DNA from: Acidobacteriota bacterium
Lineage (GTDB): Bacteria; Acidobacteriota; Blastocatellia; UBA7656
DNA: 64,000 nt
Assembly: GCA_016201275.1 (NCBI GenBank)
Contig: JACQDB010000125.1
Location: forward strand, 23,110 to 87,109
Direction of reading: 5' to 3'
The notes beneath the pieces were generated by a model. The model saw only the letters and a list, made by a program, of their open reading frames with translations. It made no database searches and had not been told where the DNA came from. The position numbers were made by a program, and so were the translations under genes. This document shows, in pieces, positions 1 through 7,938 of the stretch (positions are counted from its first letter, which is position 1; each line of letters opens with the position of its first letter).

Positions 1-1011
1 AATGATAATCGCCGGCCCCTGCAAATCGTTCAAGGCTTTCGAATCACTGCGTCCCGAAACCAGCGAAAAGTTTTTCGTCGCCAGCGGATTGTGTCCGCTC
101 TTTTCTACCTTCTGCATATCTACATCATGATCATCTTTATGTTTGGTGTAGAGCCGCGTCGCCGCAGCCGCCATCGGCGAATCCACCATCACCGGCAACA
201 CCGGTATGCGGCCTTCCTCTTCAAGTTCGCGCAGAAAATAGACCAGCGTCTGGGTGCGCCCTACGGCAAAAGCCGGAATGATGACTTTGCCGCCGCGTTC
301 TGCTGTGGCGTTGATAATTTCTGCCAGCCGTTCTTTGGGGTTGCTGTGTTCGTGCAGGCGGTCGCCGTAAGTGGATTCGACGAGCAGAAAATCGGCGTCA
401 AAAGCCGGTGATGGGTCATTCAAAATCGGCTCGTCATATCGCCCGATGTCGCCCGAAAAAATAATCTTGAGGGGCGCTTGATTCGGCTCGCTGATTTCCG
501 CTTCGATGTAGGAAGAGCCTAAAATATGGCCTACGGAAACAAAACGAATCTTGATGAATTTATTCAGCGTCACCGTTTCGTTGTAGTTGACGCCGCGCAG
601 CCGTTTGAGCGCCGCACGGGCGTCGGTTTCGGTGTACAACGGCAGCGCCGGTTGATGTTTGGAATAGCCTTTGCGGTTGGCGTATTCGGCCTCTTCTTCC
701 TGTAGCCTGGCAGAATCGGGGAGCAGGATTTGCAGCAGGTCGGCGGTCGCCTCGGTCGCATAGACCGCGCCGTGAAAGCCCTCGCGCACCAGGCGCGGCA
801 GATAGCCGGTATGGTCTATGTGGGCGTGCGTCAGCAACACCCAGTTGATGGACTCGGCGTTGAGCGGCAATGGCTGCCAGTTGCGTTGGCGCAGTTCTTT
901 CAGACCTTGAAACAAGCCGCAATCAATCAGGGCGCGACTGCCGTTGACTTCCAGAACGAATTTCGAGCCAGTGACCGATTGCGCTGCGCCTAAAAATTGA
1001 ATGCTTGCCAT
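1..1011 (-). CDS. MBL-fold beta-CASP ribonuclease-like protein (3' end outside window)
   Basis: The minus strand is open from an ATG at 1011 to the window edge, giving 337 residues with no stop, so the C-terminus is missing; complete family members are about 450-470 residues. The N-terminus carries the metallo-beta-lactamase zinc signature THAHIDHTG at residues 61-69, followed by GHILGS, SGDIGRYDEPIL and the beta-CASP motif ESTYGDR, then PAFAVGRTQ. Proteins with this order (YSH1/CPSF-73 type, often called RNA-processing exonuclease) are metal-dependent RNA nucleases; the activity here is inferred from the family. The gene is divergent from the TetR gene, with about 120 bp between the two starts. 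Confidence 0.9.
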   Translation of the reverse strand, partial: MASIQFLGAAQSVTGSKFVLEVNGSRALIDCGLFQGLKELRQRNWQPLPLNAESINWVLLTHAHIDHTGYLPRLVREGFHGAVYATEATADLLQILLPDSARLQEEEAEYANRKGYSKHQPALPLYTETDARAALKRLRGVNYNETVTLNKFIKIRFVSVGHILGSSYIEAEISEPNQAPLKIIFSGDIGRYDEPILNDPSPAFDADFLLVESTYGDRLHEHSNPKERLAEIINATAERGGKVIIPAFAVGRTQTLVYFLRELEEEGRIPVLPVMVDSPMAAAATRLYTKHKDDHDVDMQKVEKSGHNPLATKNFSLVSGRSDSKALNDLQGPAIII

Positions 1012-1062
1012 AATGCTTGTGAGCCTAGCAGAGCCGCTCCGGTTTCTCCAATAAAAAAAGGT

Positions 1063-1091
1063 TTGACAGAGCCTCGGCAAAAGAATATATT
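1063..1091 (+). promoter_or_regulatory. sigma70-type promoter of the TetR gene
   Basis: A consensus -35 box TTGACA (1063-1068) and a -10 box TATATT (1086-1091) are separated by exactly 17 bp. They lie 44 bp upstream of the chosen TetR start. The -10 box overlaps the left edge of the inverted repeat at 1090-1120, as expected for a repressed promoter. Confidence 0.7.
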
Positions 1092-1120
1092 AACGGCGTT
1101 AAGTGAAATGACGCTGTTAA
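1090..1120 (+). promoter_or_regulatory. probable TetR autoregulatory operator
   Basis: TTAACGGCGT (1090-1099) and ACGCTGTTAA (1111-1120) form an inverted repeat with 9 of 10 matching positions. The left half is also a short palindrome, TTAACGGCGTTAA. It covers the end of the -10 box and the predicted transcription start of the TetR gene. That it is bound by the adjacent TetR is inferred from position and symmetry. Confidence 0.55.
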
Positions 1121-1134
1121 ACAAAGAATTGAAC

Positions 1135-1746
1135 ATGGGACCAAAAGCCAGACGCGAACGGGAAAAAGTGCAATTGCGCCAGGAGATACTGGACGCCGCA
1201 CGCGAGTTGTTCGTCAAAGAGGGCTATGAAAATGTCTCCATGCGGCGGATCGCCGACAAGATTGAATACTCGCCGACGACTATCTATCTCTATTTTGAAG
1301 ATAAGACGGAACTCTTTTTCGCCATTTGCGAAGAGACCTTTGCCAAGCTCTCGAAAAAGCTGGAAGTGCTGGCCAAAGAGGGCAAAGATCCGGTTGAAAA
1401 TTTGCGGAAAGGCTGTCGCTCGTATGTGGACTTTGGCCTCAAGCATCCGAATCACTACAAACTGACCTTCATCAATTTCCCGGCGCTTCAGGTTGGCAAA
1501 GAACATTACCTGCGCGAGGAATCGGCGGGCATGAAGGCTTACGAGCATATGCGCCAAGCGGTGCAGGAATGCATTGACAAAAAAAAGCTGCGGGACAGCA
1601 ATGCGGATGCTGTCAGTCAGGCGTTGTGGGCGGTCATACATGGCCTCACCTCGCTGTTGGTTACCAAGCCGGATTTCCCCTGGGTGAAAAAAGATCAGCT
1701 CATTGAGTTGACCATAAATTCTGTCATCAAAGGGCTACTGCTCTGA
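1135..1746 (+). CDS. TetR/AcrR family transcriptional regulator
   Basis: The product is 203 residues from ATG 1135; an in-frame ATG at 1108 is possible but lies inside the operator palindrome. The N-terminal third is a TetR helix-turn-helix: ILDAARELFVKEGYENVSMR, then IADKIEYSPTTIYLYFEDKTEL at about residues 19-62. The C-terminal half (FGLKHPNHYKLTFIN) resembles the WHG-type ligand-binding domain. TetR proteins repress their own gene and often a neighbouring efflux or lipid gene. A perfect sigma70 promoter with an overlapping palindrome supports autoregulation. The TolC-like gene 1.2 kb downstream is a possible but unproven target. The ligand cannot be read from sequence. Confidence 0.9.
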   Translation: MGPKARREREKVQLRQEILDAARELFVKEGYENVSMRRIADKIEYSPTTIYLYFEDKTELFFAICEETFAKLSKKLEVLAKEGKDPVENLRKGCRSYVDFGLKHPNHYKLTFINFPALQVGKEHYLREESAGMKAYEHMRQAVQECIDKKKLRDSNADAVSQALWAVIHGLTSLLVTKPDFPWVKKDQLIELTINSVIKGLLL

Positions 1747-1770
1747 GTTGAAATTTTTTTGGGTTTTCAC

Positions 1771-1801
1771 TTAACAGTGTAAACTTTTTTAAGTGTGTTT
1801 A
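1771..1801 (+). promoter_or_regulatory. possible second TetR-type site downstream of the gene
   Basis: TTAACAGTGTAAA (1771-1783) and TTAAGTGTGTTTA (1789-1801) resemble the half palindromes of the 1090-1120 operator (TTAACGGCGTTAA). They lie just after the TetR stop codon and upstream of the small exported protein. The similarity is by eye and the sites are degenerate. The rest of the gap to 2042 shows nothing else recognisable. Confidence 0.3.
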
Positions 1802-2042
1802 CGTACAAAGCGCTGTTCAGAGAGAAAACGGCATTTAGAGGTGAAGAGGGTAAGCGTTATCTTTCGGGCTTCTGACGAGGATTAGATTTTTTACTTGAAG
1901 AGGTTAGTGACCGTCGCGGTGGAACGGGGTTCTAGCCGGGTAGAAAGAAAAAGCGGCACTCATAGATTGCGAATGATTTGCCAATTGATAACCGCCCGGA
2001 TGTGATGTGGGCACTAGCAAAAAAATATCAGGAGTAAGAATT

Positions 2043-2396
2043 ATGAAAAAGATCATCAGCGGAATGTTTTTGAGTTTAGCAATGGTGTTGTCACTGGCGT
2101 TGCCGGGTTTAGCCGGAGGTGATGTGACCAAATCTTTCATGCTCACCCGAGACAGCAAATTGAATGGCACGGCCTTGACCAAGGGCGACTACTCCGTAAA
2201 GTTCACGGATGATAAAGAAGGCGAATTGGTGGTGATGCGCGGCAAGAATGAAGTGGCCAAGGTGAAATATAAAATTATGGAGTTGGCAAAATCGGCGGCA
2301 GACAACGCTGTAGCTTACGTGTTGGCCGAAGATGGCTCGTATCAAGTCAAGCGCATAGAGTTTAAAGGCATGAAAGCCGCTCTCGTTTTTGAATAA
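2043..2396 (+). CDS. small exported protein of unknown function
   Basis: The product is 117 residues. ATG 2043 is chosen because a good ribosome site (AGGAGT) precedes it and the protein then begins with a classical signal peptide, MKKIISGMFLSLAMVLSLAL, with cleavage probably near LAGG. The mature part is about 95 residues, rich in Lys and beta-prone, with TKGDYSVKF and GKNEVAKVKY segments. I do not recognise a named domain. It probably acts in the periplasm or outside the cell. It stands alone, with the TetR gene upstream and a long non-coding stretch downstream. Confidence 0.75.
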   Translation: MKKIISGMFLSLAMVLSLALPGLAGGDVTKSFMLTRDSKLNGTALTKGDYSVKFTDDKEGELVVMRGKNEVAKVKYKIMELAKSAADNAVAYVLAEDGSYQVKRIEFKGMKAALVFE

Positions 2397-2491
2397 CGCG
2401 AGGCGGCGCGCTGAACAGAATTGGGCGACCGCAAGCCGCGCTAGGGAGCGCGCCACAAGGCGTTCCGGCATGGCACGCACGCGGCAAGGAT

Positions 2492-2562
2492 TAACAGGGA
2501 TGCCAAGGATAGACAGAGGTTTTTCTCGAACTTTTTACGCTGGTCTTCCTGCATCCCTGTTA
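2492..2562. repeat. inverted repeat in the gap before the TolC-like gene
   Basis: TAACAGGGATGC (2492-2503) is repeated inverted as GCATCCCTGTTA (2551-2562), with a 47-bp loop containing more loosely complementary sequence. It sits in the 540-bp non-coding region 2397-2939, which I read as untranslated. Confidence 0.5.
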
Positions 2563-2598
2563 TATTTCTGAGCGTCTGACCAGAGCAAACGATTGAGG

Positions 2599-2650
2599 AA
2601 GAGCGATTTCGGAAACGGACAGCAACTGTTCGTTTCCGGTCGCTCTTTTT
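2599..2650 (+). terminator. strong terminator-like hairpin
   Basis: The arms AAGAGCGA..GGAAACGGACAG (from 2599) and CTGTTCGTTTCCGGTCGCTC (2626-2645) pair over about 20 bp around the loop CAA and are followed by TTTTT. It lies 200 bp after the small exported protein and 290 bp before the TolC-like gene. A role in ending upstream transcription is inferred. Confidence 0.6.
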
Positions 2651-2939
2651 GCATGAGCGAAGGGCAAAAAATTTCGCCAGCCGATTTCCTACAGGAATTT
2701 ACGCGGTACAACCGCTCACGCCTAATTGTGGCACGCTGATTGACTTGCTCAACCGTTGATGATTGGCAAATCAGCGCCGAATCTGTAAATTTAGTGCTGG
2801 CAAGAAAAGATGAAACGATACTTTGCCAGGAGTCGTAGTAGGCTGTGGTTCAAAAGCACCAAGGCGGGAAAAACAGTTTCATTTGGTTCATTCGTGCCAT
2901 TCCCCATAGGCTTTTTGATTTTCGTATCGAGAGGAAAAT

Positions 2940-4841
2940 ATGAATTTGGTATCCCGAAAAGTTCGTCAATCCATAAAATTTGTAATCGTGACCGGGTTGT
3001 CCATGATGATGATGAGCGCCGCGATGCCGCTGACCCTCTTGGCTCAGGAAGGCGTCATCGTCCGCGACAACCGCATCGCCCAGGCCGCCAGCGCCAAGCC
3101 TGCGGCAGCCACGCCGCAAAAAGATGTCAAGCCTGCGGCAGCCAAAGCTGAAGACAAGGCTGCAAGCGCCAGCGCTTCCGCCAGCAGCACTCCGGCAACC
3201 GCTCTGGTGAAAGCCGACGACGGCAGACAGGATGCCAAACCCGAAGCGCAGAATTCCATCACCCAGCCGCTGGCGCTCTCTCCCGAAGTCGGCACTCAAA
3301 GAGTCGGCGTCAGAGAAGACCAGAAGCAAACCCTCGCATTACAGGAAGCCATAGCGATGGCTTTGCAAAATAATCTGGACGTTGAATCCTTTCGCCAGGG
3401 CGTACAGATTTCGCAATACAATTTGTTTTCCTCATACGGCGTTTACGATTTAACTTCGAGCGCCAGTATCAACTATCGCAGTCAAACTTTTCCGGTGTCG
3501 TCCATCTTTCAAGGCGGCGATACCAAAACCGCATCCTTAACGCAGCGCGTCTTAACCTATAATTTCACCACCACGAAACAGGTAGAGCGAACTGGCGGAT
3601 TTTATGAAGTGGATTTTAACAATGGGCGCACCAATACCAGTTCCACGGCGGCAACTTTAACTACCCAATATACGCCGACGCTCACCTTTAATTTCACGCA
3701 ACCGTTGATGCGGAATTTCAAGATTGACGCCAATCGTCGAGCGATTCAAATCAACAAAAGAAATTTAGACCTTTCCGACAGCCAGTTCCGCCAGCGCGTC
3801 ATTGAAATCATCAGCGCGGTGCAGCGTGCTTATTGGGATTTGGTGTTCGCTATACAGAATGAACGCATCGCCCGCGATACGGTGGAATTGACGCGCACCC
3901 AATTAAGCAACAATCAGAAACAGGTGGAAGCCGGAACCCTTGCGCCTATCGAATTGCGCTCAACGGAAGCGGCGCTGGAAGCGCGCAAAGGCGATGTGAT
4001 TTTGGCTTTGCAGGCCATCACCACGGCGGAGAATACTTTGAAAGGATTGTTGAGCAAAGACCCCAACGACAAGATGTGGTATTCGCAACTCGTTCCTACG
4101 GATGACCCAACCTTGACGCCGCCAGCCTATTCGCTTGAAGATTCCGTAGCCTTGGCTTTGAAGAATCGCCCGGAATTGGAACAAATGAGATTGCAAGTGC
4201 AGCAGAAAGAGATAGACCTGGCTTATTTCAATAATCTCAGTAAGCCGCAGGTTGATTTGATAGGCATCTACACCAACACGGGATTGGCGGGAACGCCTTC
4301 AACGGTGGTTTCAACAGGTGGAAACATACCGGCTTCGGCCTTGGTGCCGGAGCGTTTCAAGGGCGGATATTTCAAGGCGTTGAGAAATCTGTTCAGCCAG
4401 GATTTCAAGACCTATCAATTCGGCGTCAGCATCAGTTTCCCGTGGCGCAATCGCACCGCCGAAGGCAACATCGGGCGTGTGCTTGCAGAGACCAGACAAC
4501 TCGATACCCGCCAACGCCAGCTTGTGCAAAATATTCAGATAGATGTCCGCAACGCTTTGCAAGCGGTGGTCGCCGCCAAGCAGCGCTTTGAAGCGCAGCA
4601 GGCAAATCGTATTGCTGCCGATGCTCAGTATAAAGGGGAGTTGGAAAAATTCCGCGCCGGTTTATCCACTAACTTCTTCGTGCTGCAACGGCAAACCGAT
4701 TTATCGGTAGCGCGTGGCAACGAAATACGCGCTTTGACCGACTACAACAAAGCGCTGGCAGATTTGCAGCGCGTCACCGGCTTGACGCTGGTTTCCAACA
4801 ATGTGCAGGTCGTATCGCCCGAAAAGAGCGACATCAAGTAG
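2940..4841 (+). CDS. TolC family outer-membrane efflux protein
   Basis: The product is 633 residues, longer than the usual 420-500 because of an N-terminal Ala/Lys-rich linker (about residues 45-120). ATG 2940 follows GAGAGGAAAAT. A signal peptide ends near LLAQE (about residue 37). The two outer-membrane-efflux repeats follow: LALQEAIAMALQNNLDV near residue 130 and YSLEDSVALALKNRPELEQM near residue 395, each with the long helices typical of the TolC tunnel (VEAGTLAPIELRSTEAALEA). TolC trimers form the outer-membrane channel of tripartite pumps or type I secretion. No fusion protein or inner-membrane pump lies beside it, so its partners must be encoded elsewhere. A clear terminator follows. 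Confidence 0.88.
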   Translation: MNLVSRKVRQSIKFVIVTGLSMMMMSAAMPLTLLAQEGVIVRDNRIAQAASAKPAAATPQKDVKPAAAKAEDKAASASASASSTPATALVKADDGRQDAKPEAQNSITQPLALSPEVGTQRVGVREDQKQTLALQEAIAMALQNNLDVESFRQGVQISQYNLFSSYGVYDLTSSASINYRSQTFPVSSIFQGGDTKTASLTQRVLTYNFTTTKQVERTGGFYEVDFNNGRTNTSSTAATLTTQYTPTLTFNFTQPLMRNFKIDANRRAIQINKRNLDLSDSQFRQRVIEIISAVQRAYWDLVFAIQNERIARDTVELTRTQLSNNQKQVEAGTLAPIELRSTEAALEARKGDVILALQAITTAENTLKGLLSKDPNDKMWYSQLVPTDDPTLTPPAYSLEDSVALALKNRPELEQMRLQVQQKEIDLAYFNNLSKPQVDLIGIYTNTGLAGTPSTVVSTGGNIPASALVPERFKGGYFKALRNLFSQDFKTYQFGVSISFPWRNRTAEGNIGRVLAETRQLDTRQRQLVQNIQIDVRNALQAVVAAKQRFEAQQANRIAADAQYKGELEKFRAGLSTNFFVLQRQTDLSVARGNEIRALTDYNKALADLQRVTGLTLVSNNVQVVSPEKSDIK

Positions 4842-4868
4842 TCCCCATGAAACTCTCCATGTAATTCA

Positions 4869-4898
4869 GGGCGAAGGCAAAAGCTTTCGCCCTTTTTT
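4869..4898 (+). terminator. rho-independent terminator of the TolC-like gene
   Basis: GGGCGAAGGC (4869-4878) pairs with GCTTTCGCCC (4883-4892) across an AAAA loop, followed by TTTTTT. It starts 28 bp after the stop codon. Confidence 0.85.
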
Positions 4899-4932
4899 CT
4901 ATTGGAATGACAAGTGGAGAACAGGGAACTGA

Positions 4933-5247
4933 CTAGCGAATAAAGTTGCGGATCTGTTCGCGGTCTTTAAGCGAAAGATTAACGAAATCAACATGGAATC
5001 CCGATTTGAATTGGTGTCTGGTAACGATACCGGAGGTGAGAACTTGATGTCCGTTGGGTAAGTGGAACGACAGATTGATTCGGGAATCGGTAATTGCCGG
5101 AACGAAACTCTCAACAAACAGGCCGCTTTCATTGAGGTTGGTCACCCGGCAATCGCGATTCATTCCATTGACCAGGCATTGCGCTCGCAGAACACTCTGC
5201 TCGTGCGCGACGCGCTCGACTGCTTTTAAAACTCCTATCGCGCTCAT
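4933..5247 (-). CDS. PilZ domain protein
   Basis: The product is 104 residues from ATG 5247, chosen because AAGGAGCAAAGT precedes it; a longer reading to 5334 has no such site. The core RDCRVTNLNESGLFVES and the later LTSGIVTRHQFKSGFHVDFV match the PilZ beta barrel (N-x-S-x-x-G motif). The usual RxxxR motif is only loosely present. PilZ proteins bind cyclic di-GMP and control motility, polysaccharide synthesis or secretion. This single-domain protein has no obvious partner beside it. Convergent with the TolC-like gene. Confidence 0.75.
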   Translation of the reverse strand: MSAIGVLKAVERVAHEQSVLRAQCLVNGMNRDCRVTNLNESGLFVESFVPAITDSRINLSFHLPNGHQVLTSGIVTRHQFKSGFHVDFVNLSLKDREQIRNFIR

Positions 5248-5553
5248 ACTTTGCTCCTTATGGTTGAATCTCAAACGTGCTTTATCAATTTCTGTAAAGC
5301 CCTTTAGAATACCGCGCCAGTGAGCAGAAAACAATCTTTATTTGATGAAAATTTGCCGACTATGTTTCCGGCTTTCCAGAGTAAGAGAAGGCGCGATGCA
5401 CGCGGAAGAAAAGCGCAGGGTAAACGTGGCGTCGCCATTTGAGATTGGCCAGCACCAATCCAGAGCTTACGTTGCAGTTAGCGCCTGGAAGTGAGGTTTA
5501 CTATTTCCAAGGAATGAAAGTAAAAAGTGGATTCACTCTGGGTGCTGCGCCGC

Positions 5554-5876
5554 TGAGAAGTTTACCAACGGAGAGTCGAGGCGGTTTGGCCATTCGTCTG
5601 AATCCCCTCAATAGAGAGTCGAGGCGGTTTGGCCATTCGTCTCAATCCCCCCAACGGCAGTTGGGGGATGCTTAAAGTCCAGCCTACACACCCAGCAAGC
5701 AAAGTTTTCTTCAATCCCCCCAACGGCAGTTGGGGGATAGTTAAAGTCCAGCCTTGAGCTTCGAGCAAGGTTGGATTTTAACCATCCCCCGATTTCCATC
5801 GGGGGGATTCGTTATCTTTAGCAGCGTTTCGTAGGTTGGATTTTAAGCATCCCCCGATTTCCATCAGTGGGATTGG
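5554..5876. repeat. composite palindromic repeat, locus 1
   Basis: Starts with GAGAAGTTTA..ACGGAGAG, then two copies of GAGAGTCGAGGCGGTTTGGC (5571 and 5611), then four copies of a 45-bp unit, AATCCCCCCAACGGCAGTTG followed by GGGGAT..TTAAAGTCCA. Two units face right (5645-5690, 5713-5756) and two are inverted (5769-5813, 5831-5874). The inner facing pair can form a hairpin with arms of over 40 bp. The same element recurs at 57215-57546 and 63743-64000. I see no gene in 5248-5945. Confidence 0.85.
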
Positions 5877-5945
5877 CAAGGTTGGTTCGCCGCTGGAAAA
5901 TACACAAGGTCGAGCTAAGGCAGCGAGGTAATCAGCCGTCGCGTC

Positions 5946-6512
5946 TTACTTTTTCCGCTCTCCTTCAACGTCTTCGGCAGCGCTTTGGTCGGCGGCATTG
6001 CTGCCTTGTAAGGCGCGCTTGGTGACACGCAAAGCGGTGCGGACAAAGCCGTGTTTGGGCGGCTCTTCATCGGGGTCGTGGTTGGCTTCGACTTCAATGG
6101 CCGCGAAAAATTGCGCCACCATCATTCTTGCAGCGCCTTGAATCATGCGTTGCCCGACGCCGGCAATCGTGCCGCCAATCTGCGCGTCACCAGCATAGCT
6201 GACCATCGTCTGACCATCTTTTTCTTCGAGGTCGAGCGTGCCTGTGCCTTTCAAAAAACCCGGTTGCCCTTTGCCATCAATGACTATTCGATAATGCGAA
6301 GGAGGTTGCAACTCTTCCAACTTGATCTGGCCTGTGAAGACGCCTTTGATGGAGCCAACCCCGGCGCGCAAGGTCGCCGCATAAGCATGGTCGCCGGTCT
6401 GTTCGAGTTTTTCGCAGCCCGGTATGCAGCGCTGCAAAACCTCTGGGTCAAGCAATGCTTGAAACACGCGCTCACGCGGGGCGCGCACCTCCTGTGTTCC
6501 TTCAATTTTCAT
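5946..6512 (-). CDS. coxG: CoxG-like SRPBCC protein of the molybdenum hydroxylase operon
   Basis: The product is 188 residues. The START/SRPBCC fold is clear: MKIEGTQEVRAPRERVFQAL, IPGCEKLEQTGDHAYAATL, GVGSIKGVFTGQIKLEEL and GQPGFLKGTGTLDLEE match the CoxG family closely. CoxG is described as anchoring CO dehydrogenase to the membrane or helping its maturation. The C-terminal 45 residues are charged and variable. It is the last gene of the cox-like operon, 120 bp after coxM; a palindromic repeat (6564-6597) lies in that gap. Confidence 0.88.
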   Translation of the reverse strand: MKIEGTQEVRAPRERVFQALLDPEVLQRCIPGCEKLEQTGDHAYAATLRAGVGSIKGVFTGQIKLEELQPPSHYRIVIDGKGQPGFLKGTGTLDLEEKDGQTMVSYAGDAQIGGTIAGVGQRMIQGAARMMVAQFFAAIEVEANHDPDEEPPKHGFVRTALRVTKRALQGSNAADQSAAEDVEGERKK

Positions 6513-6563
6513 AAGCTACTTGTCGAAGCCCTTTGTCAGAGGTGGGCTTGAAAAATCCCTTCG

Positions 6564-6597
6564 CCTTGAAACCGGCTACAGGAGCGGGTTTCAAGGT
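6564..6597. repeat. short palindrome, GAAAC/GTTTC family, copy 1
   Basis: CCTTGAAACC (6564-6573) and GGTTTCAAGG (6588-6597) are perfect inverted arms around GGCTACAGGAGCG. Related palindromes occur at 10375, 47693 and 54256. It may serve as a terminator or mRNA-stabilising hairpin between coxM and coxG. Confidence 0.65.
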
Positions 6598-6632
6598 TTC
6601 ACCGCAGCAATAAAACCTTGCATCGCGAGGTT

Positions 6633-7490
6633 TTATTGCTGCGCTGCAGCGATAGCGCGACGCACATAAACCTGAATCAGATGACGGCGATAATCTGCCG
6701 AAGCATACAGGTCGCCGTTCAAATCCACACCGTCTGCCGCGTGTGATGCCGCACTAGCAATCGCCGCGTCATCAAGTGTAGTGCCTACGAGGGCGCATTC
6801 CACGCCCGTCGCTCGATAGGCTTTTGAAGCCACGCCGGTTACGCCTATGCTTGCCGATTCGCAATTGCCATTAGCATCGCGGGTGAGATGCGCGGCGACG
6901 CCGACCACGGCAAAACCCGAAGCCGGCTGCGCGGCTTTGGCGTAGGCTTGGCCGAAATTACCGGTCGGAATATTGATGCGAACTTCGCGCAATATCTCGC
7001 CCGGTTCCAGCGCCGTAGTGAGCATATCCACAAAGAAATCGTCGGCTTTGATAAGACGTTCGCCGCTGCTGCCGACGACGACGATGTCGGCCTGAAGCGC
7101 CAGCATCACGGCAGGCCAATCCGCCGCCGGGTCTGCGTGAGCGAGGCTGCCGCCAATCGTGCCTTTGTTGCGAACTTGTACATCGCCGATGGTTGAGGCG
7201 GCCTGCGGCAAAATGGGGCAGAGGTCTTTGAGCCGCGCCGACGATTCGATTTGATAATGTGTGGTCATCGCGCCTATGCGAAGTTGCGAACCCTCTTCGT
7301 TGATGTAGGCGAGGTCTTTGATGCGGCCTATGTCAATCAACATCTGCGGCATCGCCAGCCTCAGTTTCATAGCCGGAATCAGGCTATGTCCACCCGCCAG
7401 AATTTTCGCGTCATCCTGATGTTCTGCCAGTAGCGCCAAGGCTTCGTTGAGCGTTGCCGGAGTCACATAATCAAATTGTGCCGGAATCAT
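6633..7490 (-). CDS. coxM: FAD-binding medium subunit (CoxM/xanthine dehydrogenase M type)
   Basis: The product is 285 residues, the standard length. The FAD-binding signatures are present: AGGHSLIPAMKLRLA at residues 32-46 and TIGGSLAHADPAAD at 111-124; the CO-dehydrogenase C-terminal domain follows. AGGAGGG lies 5 nt before ATG 7490. This subunit passes electrons from the molybdenum centre of the large subunit, through the [2Fe-2S] subunit, onto FAD. In typical operons M, S and L are adjacent; here M is separated from L by about 2.2 kb holding a HicBA pair, a Ycf48-like gene and a BrnT pair. Confidence 0.93.
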   Translation of the reverse strand: MIPAQFDYVTPATLNEALALLAEHQDDAKILAGGHSLIPAMKLRLAMPQMLIDIGRIKDLAYINEEGSQLRIGAMTTHYQIESSARLKDLCPILPQAASTIGDVQVRNKGTIGGSLAHADPAADWPAVMLALQADIVVVGSSGERLIKADDFFVDMLTTALEPGEILREVRINIPTGNFGQAYAKAAQPASGFAVVGVAAHLTRDANGNCESASIGVTGVASKAYRATGVECALVGTTLDDAAIASAASHAADGVDLNGDLYASADYRRHLIQVYVRRAIAAAQQ

Positions 7491-7516
7491 ATTTCCCTCC
7501 TAATGACGATGCTGTG

Positions 7517-7729
7517 TTAGAGCAGCTTTTTGAATTCCTCAACAGTTAATCCCGCATCTCGCGCAATACCGCCCATCGTAAACGCATTGACGGGATTGTG
7601 ACGCGGGATGGTTACAATGCGAACCCCATTGGTCAGGACAATGTGTTTGCCTTGCCGAATGATATAAAAGCCAACTTTCTCTAATGCCCTGACGGCCTCA
7701 AGATGATTGATGCCCGGAATCTTTGGCAT
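7517..7729 (-). CDS. hicA: HicA family toxin
   Basis: The product is 70 residues: IPGINHLEAVRALEKVGFYI, then GKHIVLTNG and IPRHNPVNAFTMGGIARDAG. This is the HicA dsRNA-binding-like fold with the catalytic His in RQGKH (residue 29). HicA toxins are mRNA interferases. Its ATG lies 2 nt after the stop of the hicB-like gene, so the two are translationally linked in the order antitoxin-toxin, the less common order for this pair. The pair sits inside the cox-like operon and is co-oriented with it. Confidence 0.85.
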   Translation of the reverse strand: MPKIPGINHLEAVRALEKVGFYIIRQGKHIVLTNGVRIVTIPRHNPVNAFTMGGIARDAGLTVEEFKKLL

Positions 7730-7731
7730 AA

Positions 7732-7929
7732 TTAAATTGCCACCTCTACTTCTCGCACATCGGAGTCTTTGACCAATTCATCAACGGCTGATAAGTACTC
7801 CCTGATGGCATCCTGGATATTTTCAATCGCTTCTTTTTCACTGTCGCCTTGCGACCAGCAGCCAGGCAGAGCCGGACAAGAGACGCTGTAGCCTTCATCG
7901 GATTTGTTGAGAACGATTTTATATTTCAT
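7732..7929 (-). CDS. hicB: HicB-like antitoxin
   Basis: The product is 65 residues with the short HicB fold: YKIVLNKSDEGYSVSCPALP then GCWSQGDSEKEAIENIQDAI. It lacks a C-terminal DNA-binding extension, so autoregulation would need another factor. Only 9 bp separate it from the stop of the Ycf48-like gene upstream. Confidence 0.83.
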   Translation of the reverse strand: MKYKIVLNKSDEGYSVSCPALPGCWSQGDSEKEAIENIQDAIREYLSAVDELVKDSDVREVEVAI

Positions 7930-7938
7930 ACCTTGTGT

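Noticed and set aside
5562..5799. Small proteins with repeated NHPPTAVGG-like peptides
   Set aside because: They are translations of the composite palindromic repeat and occur in several frames of the same DNA.
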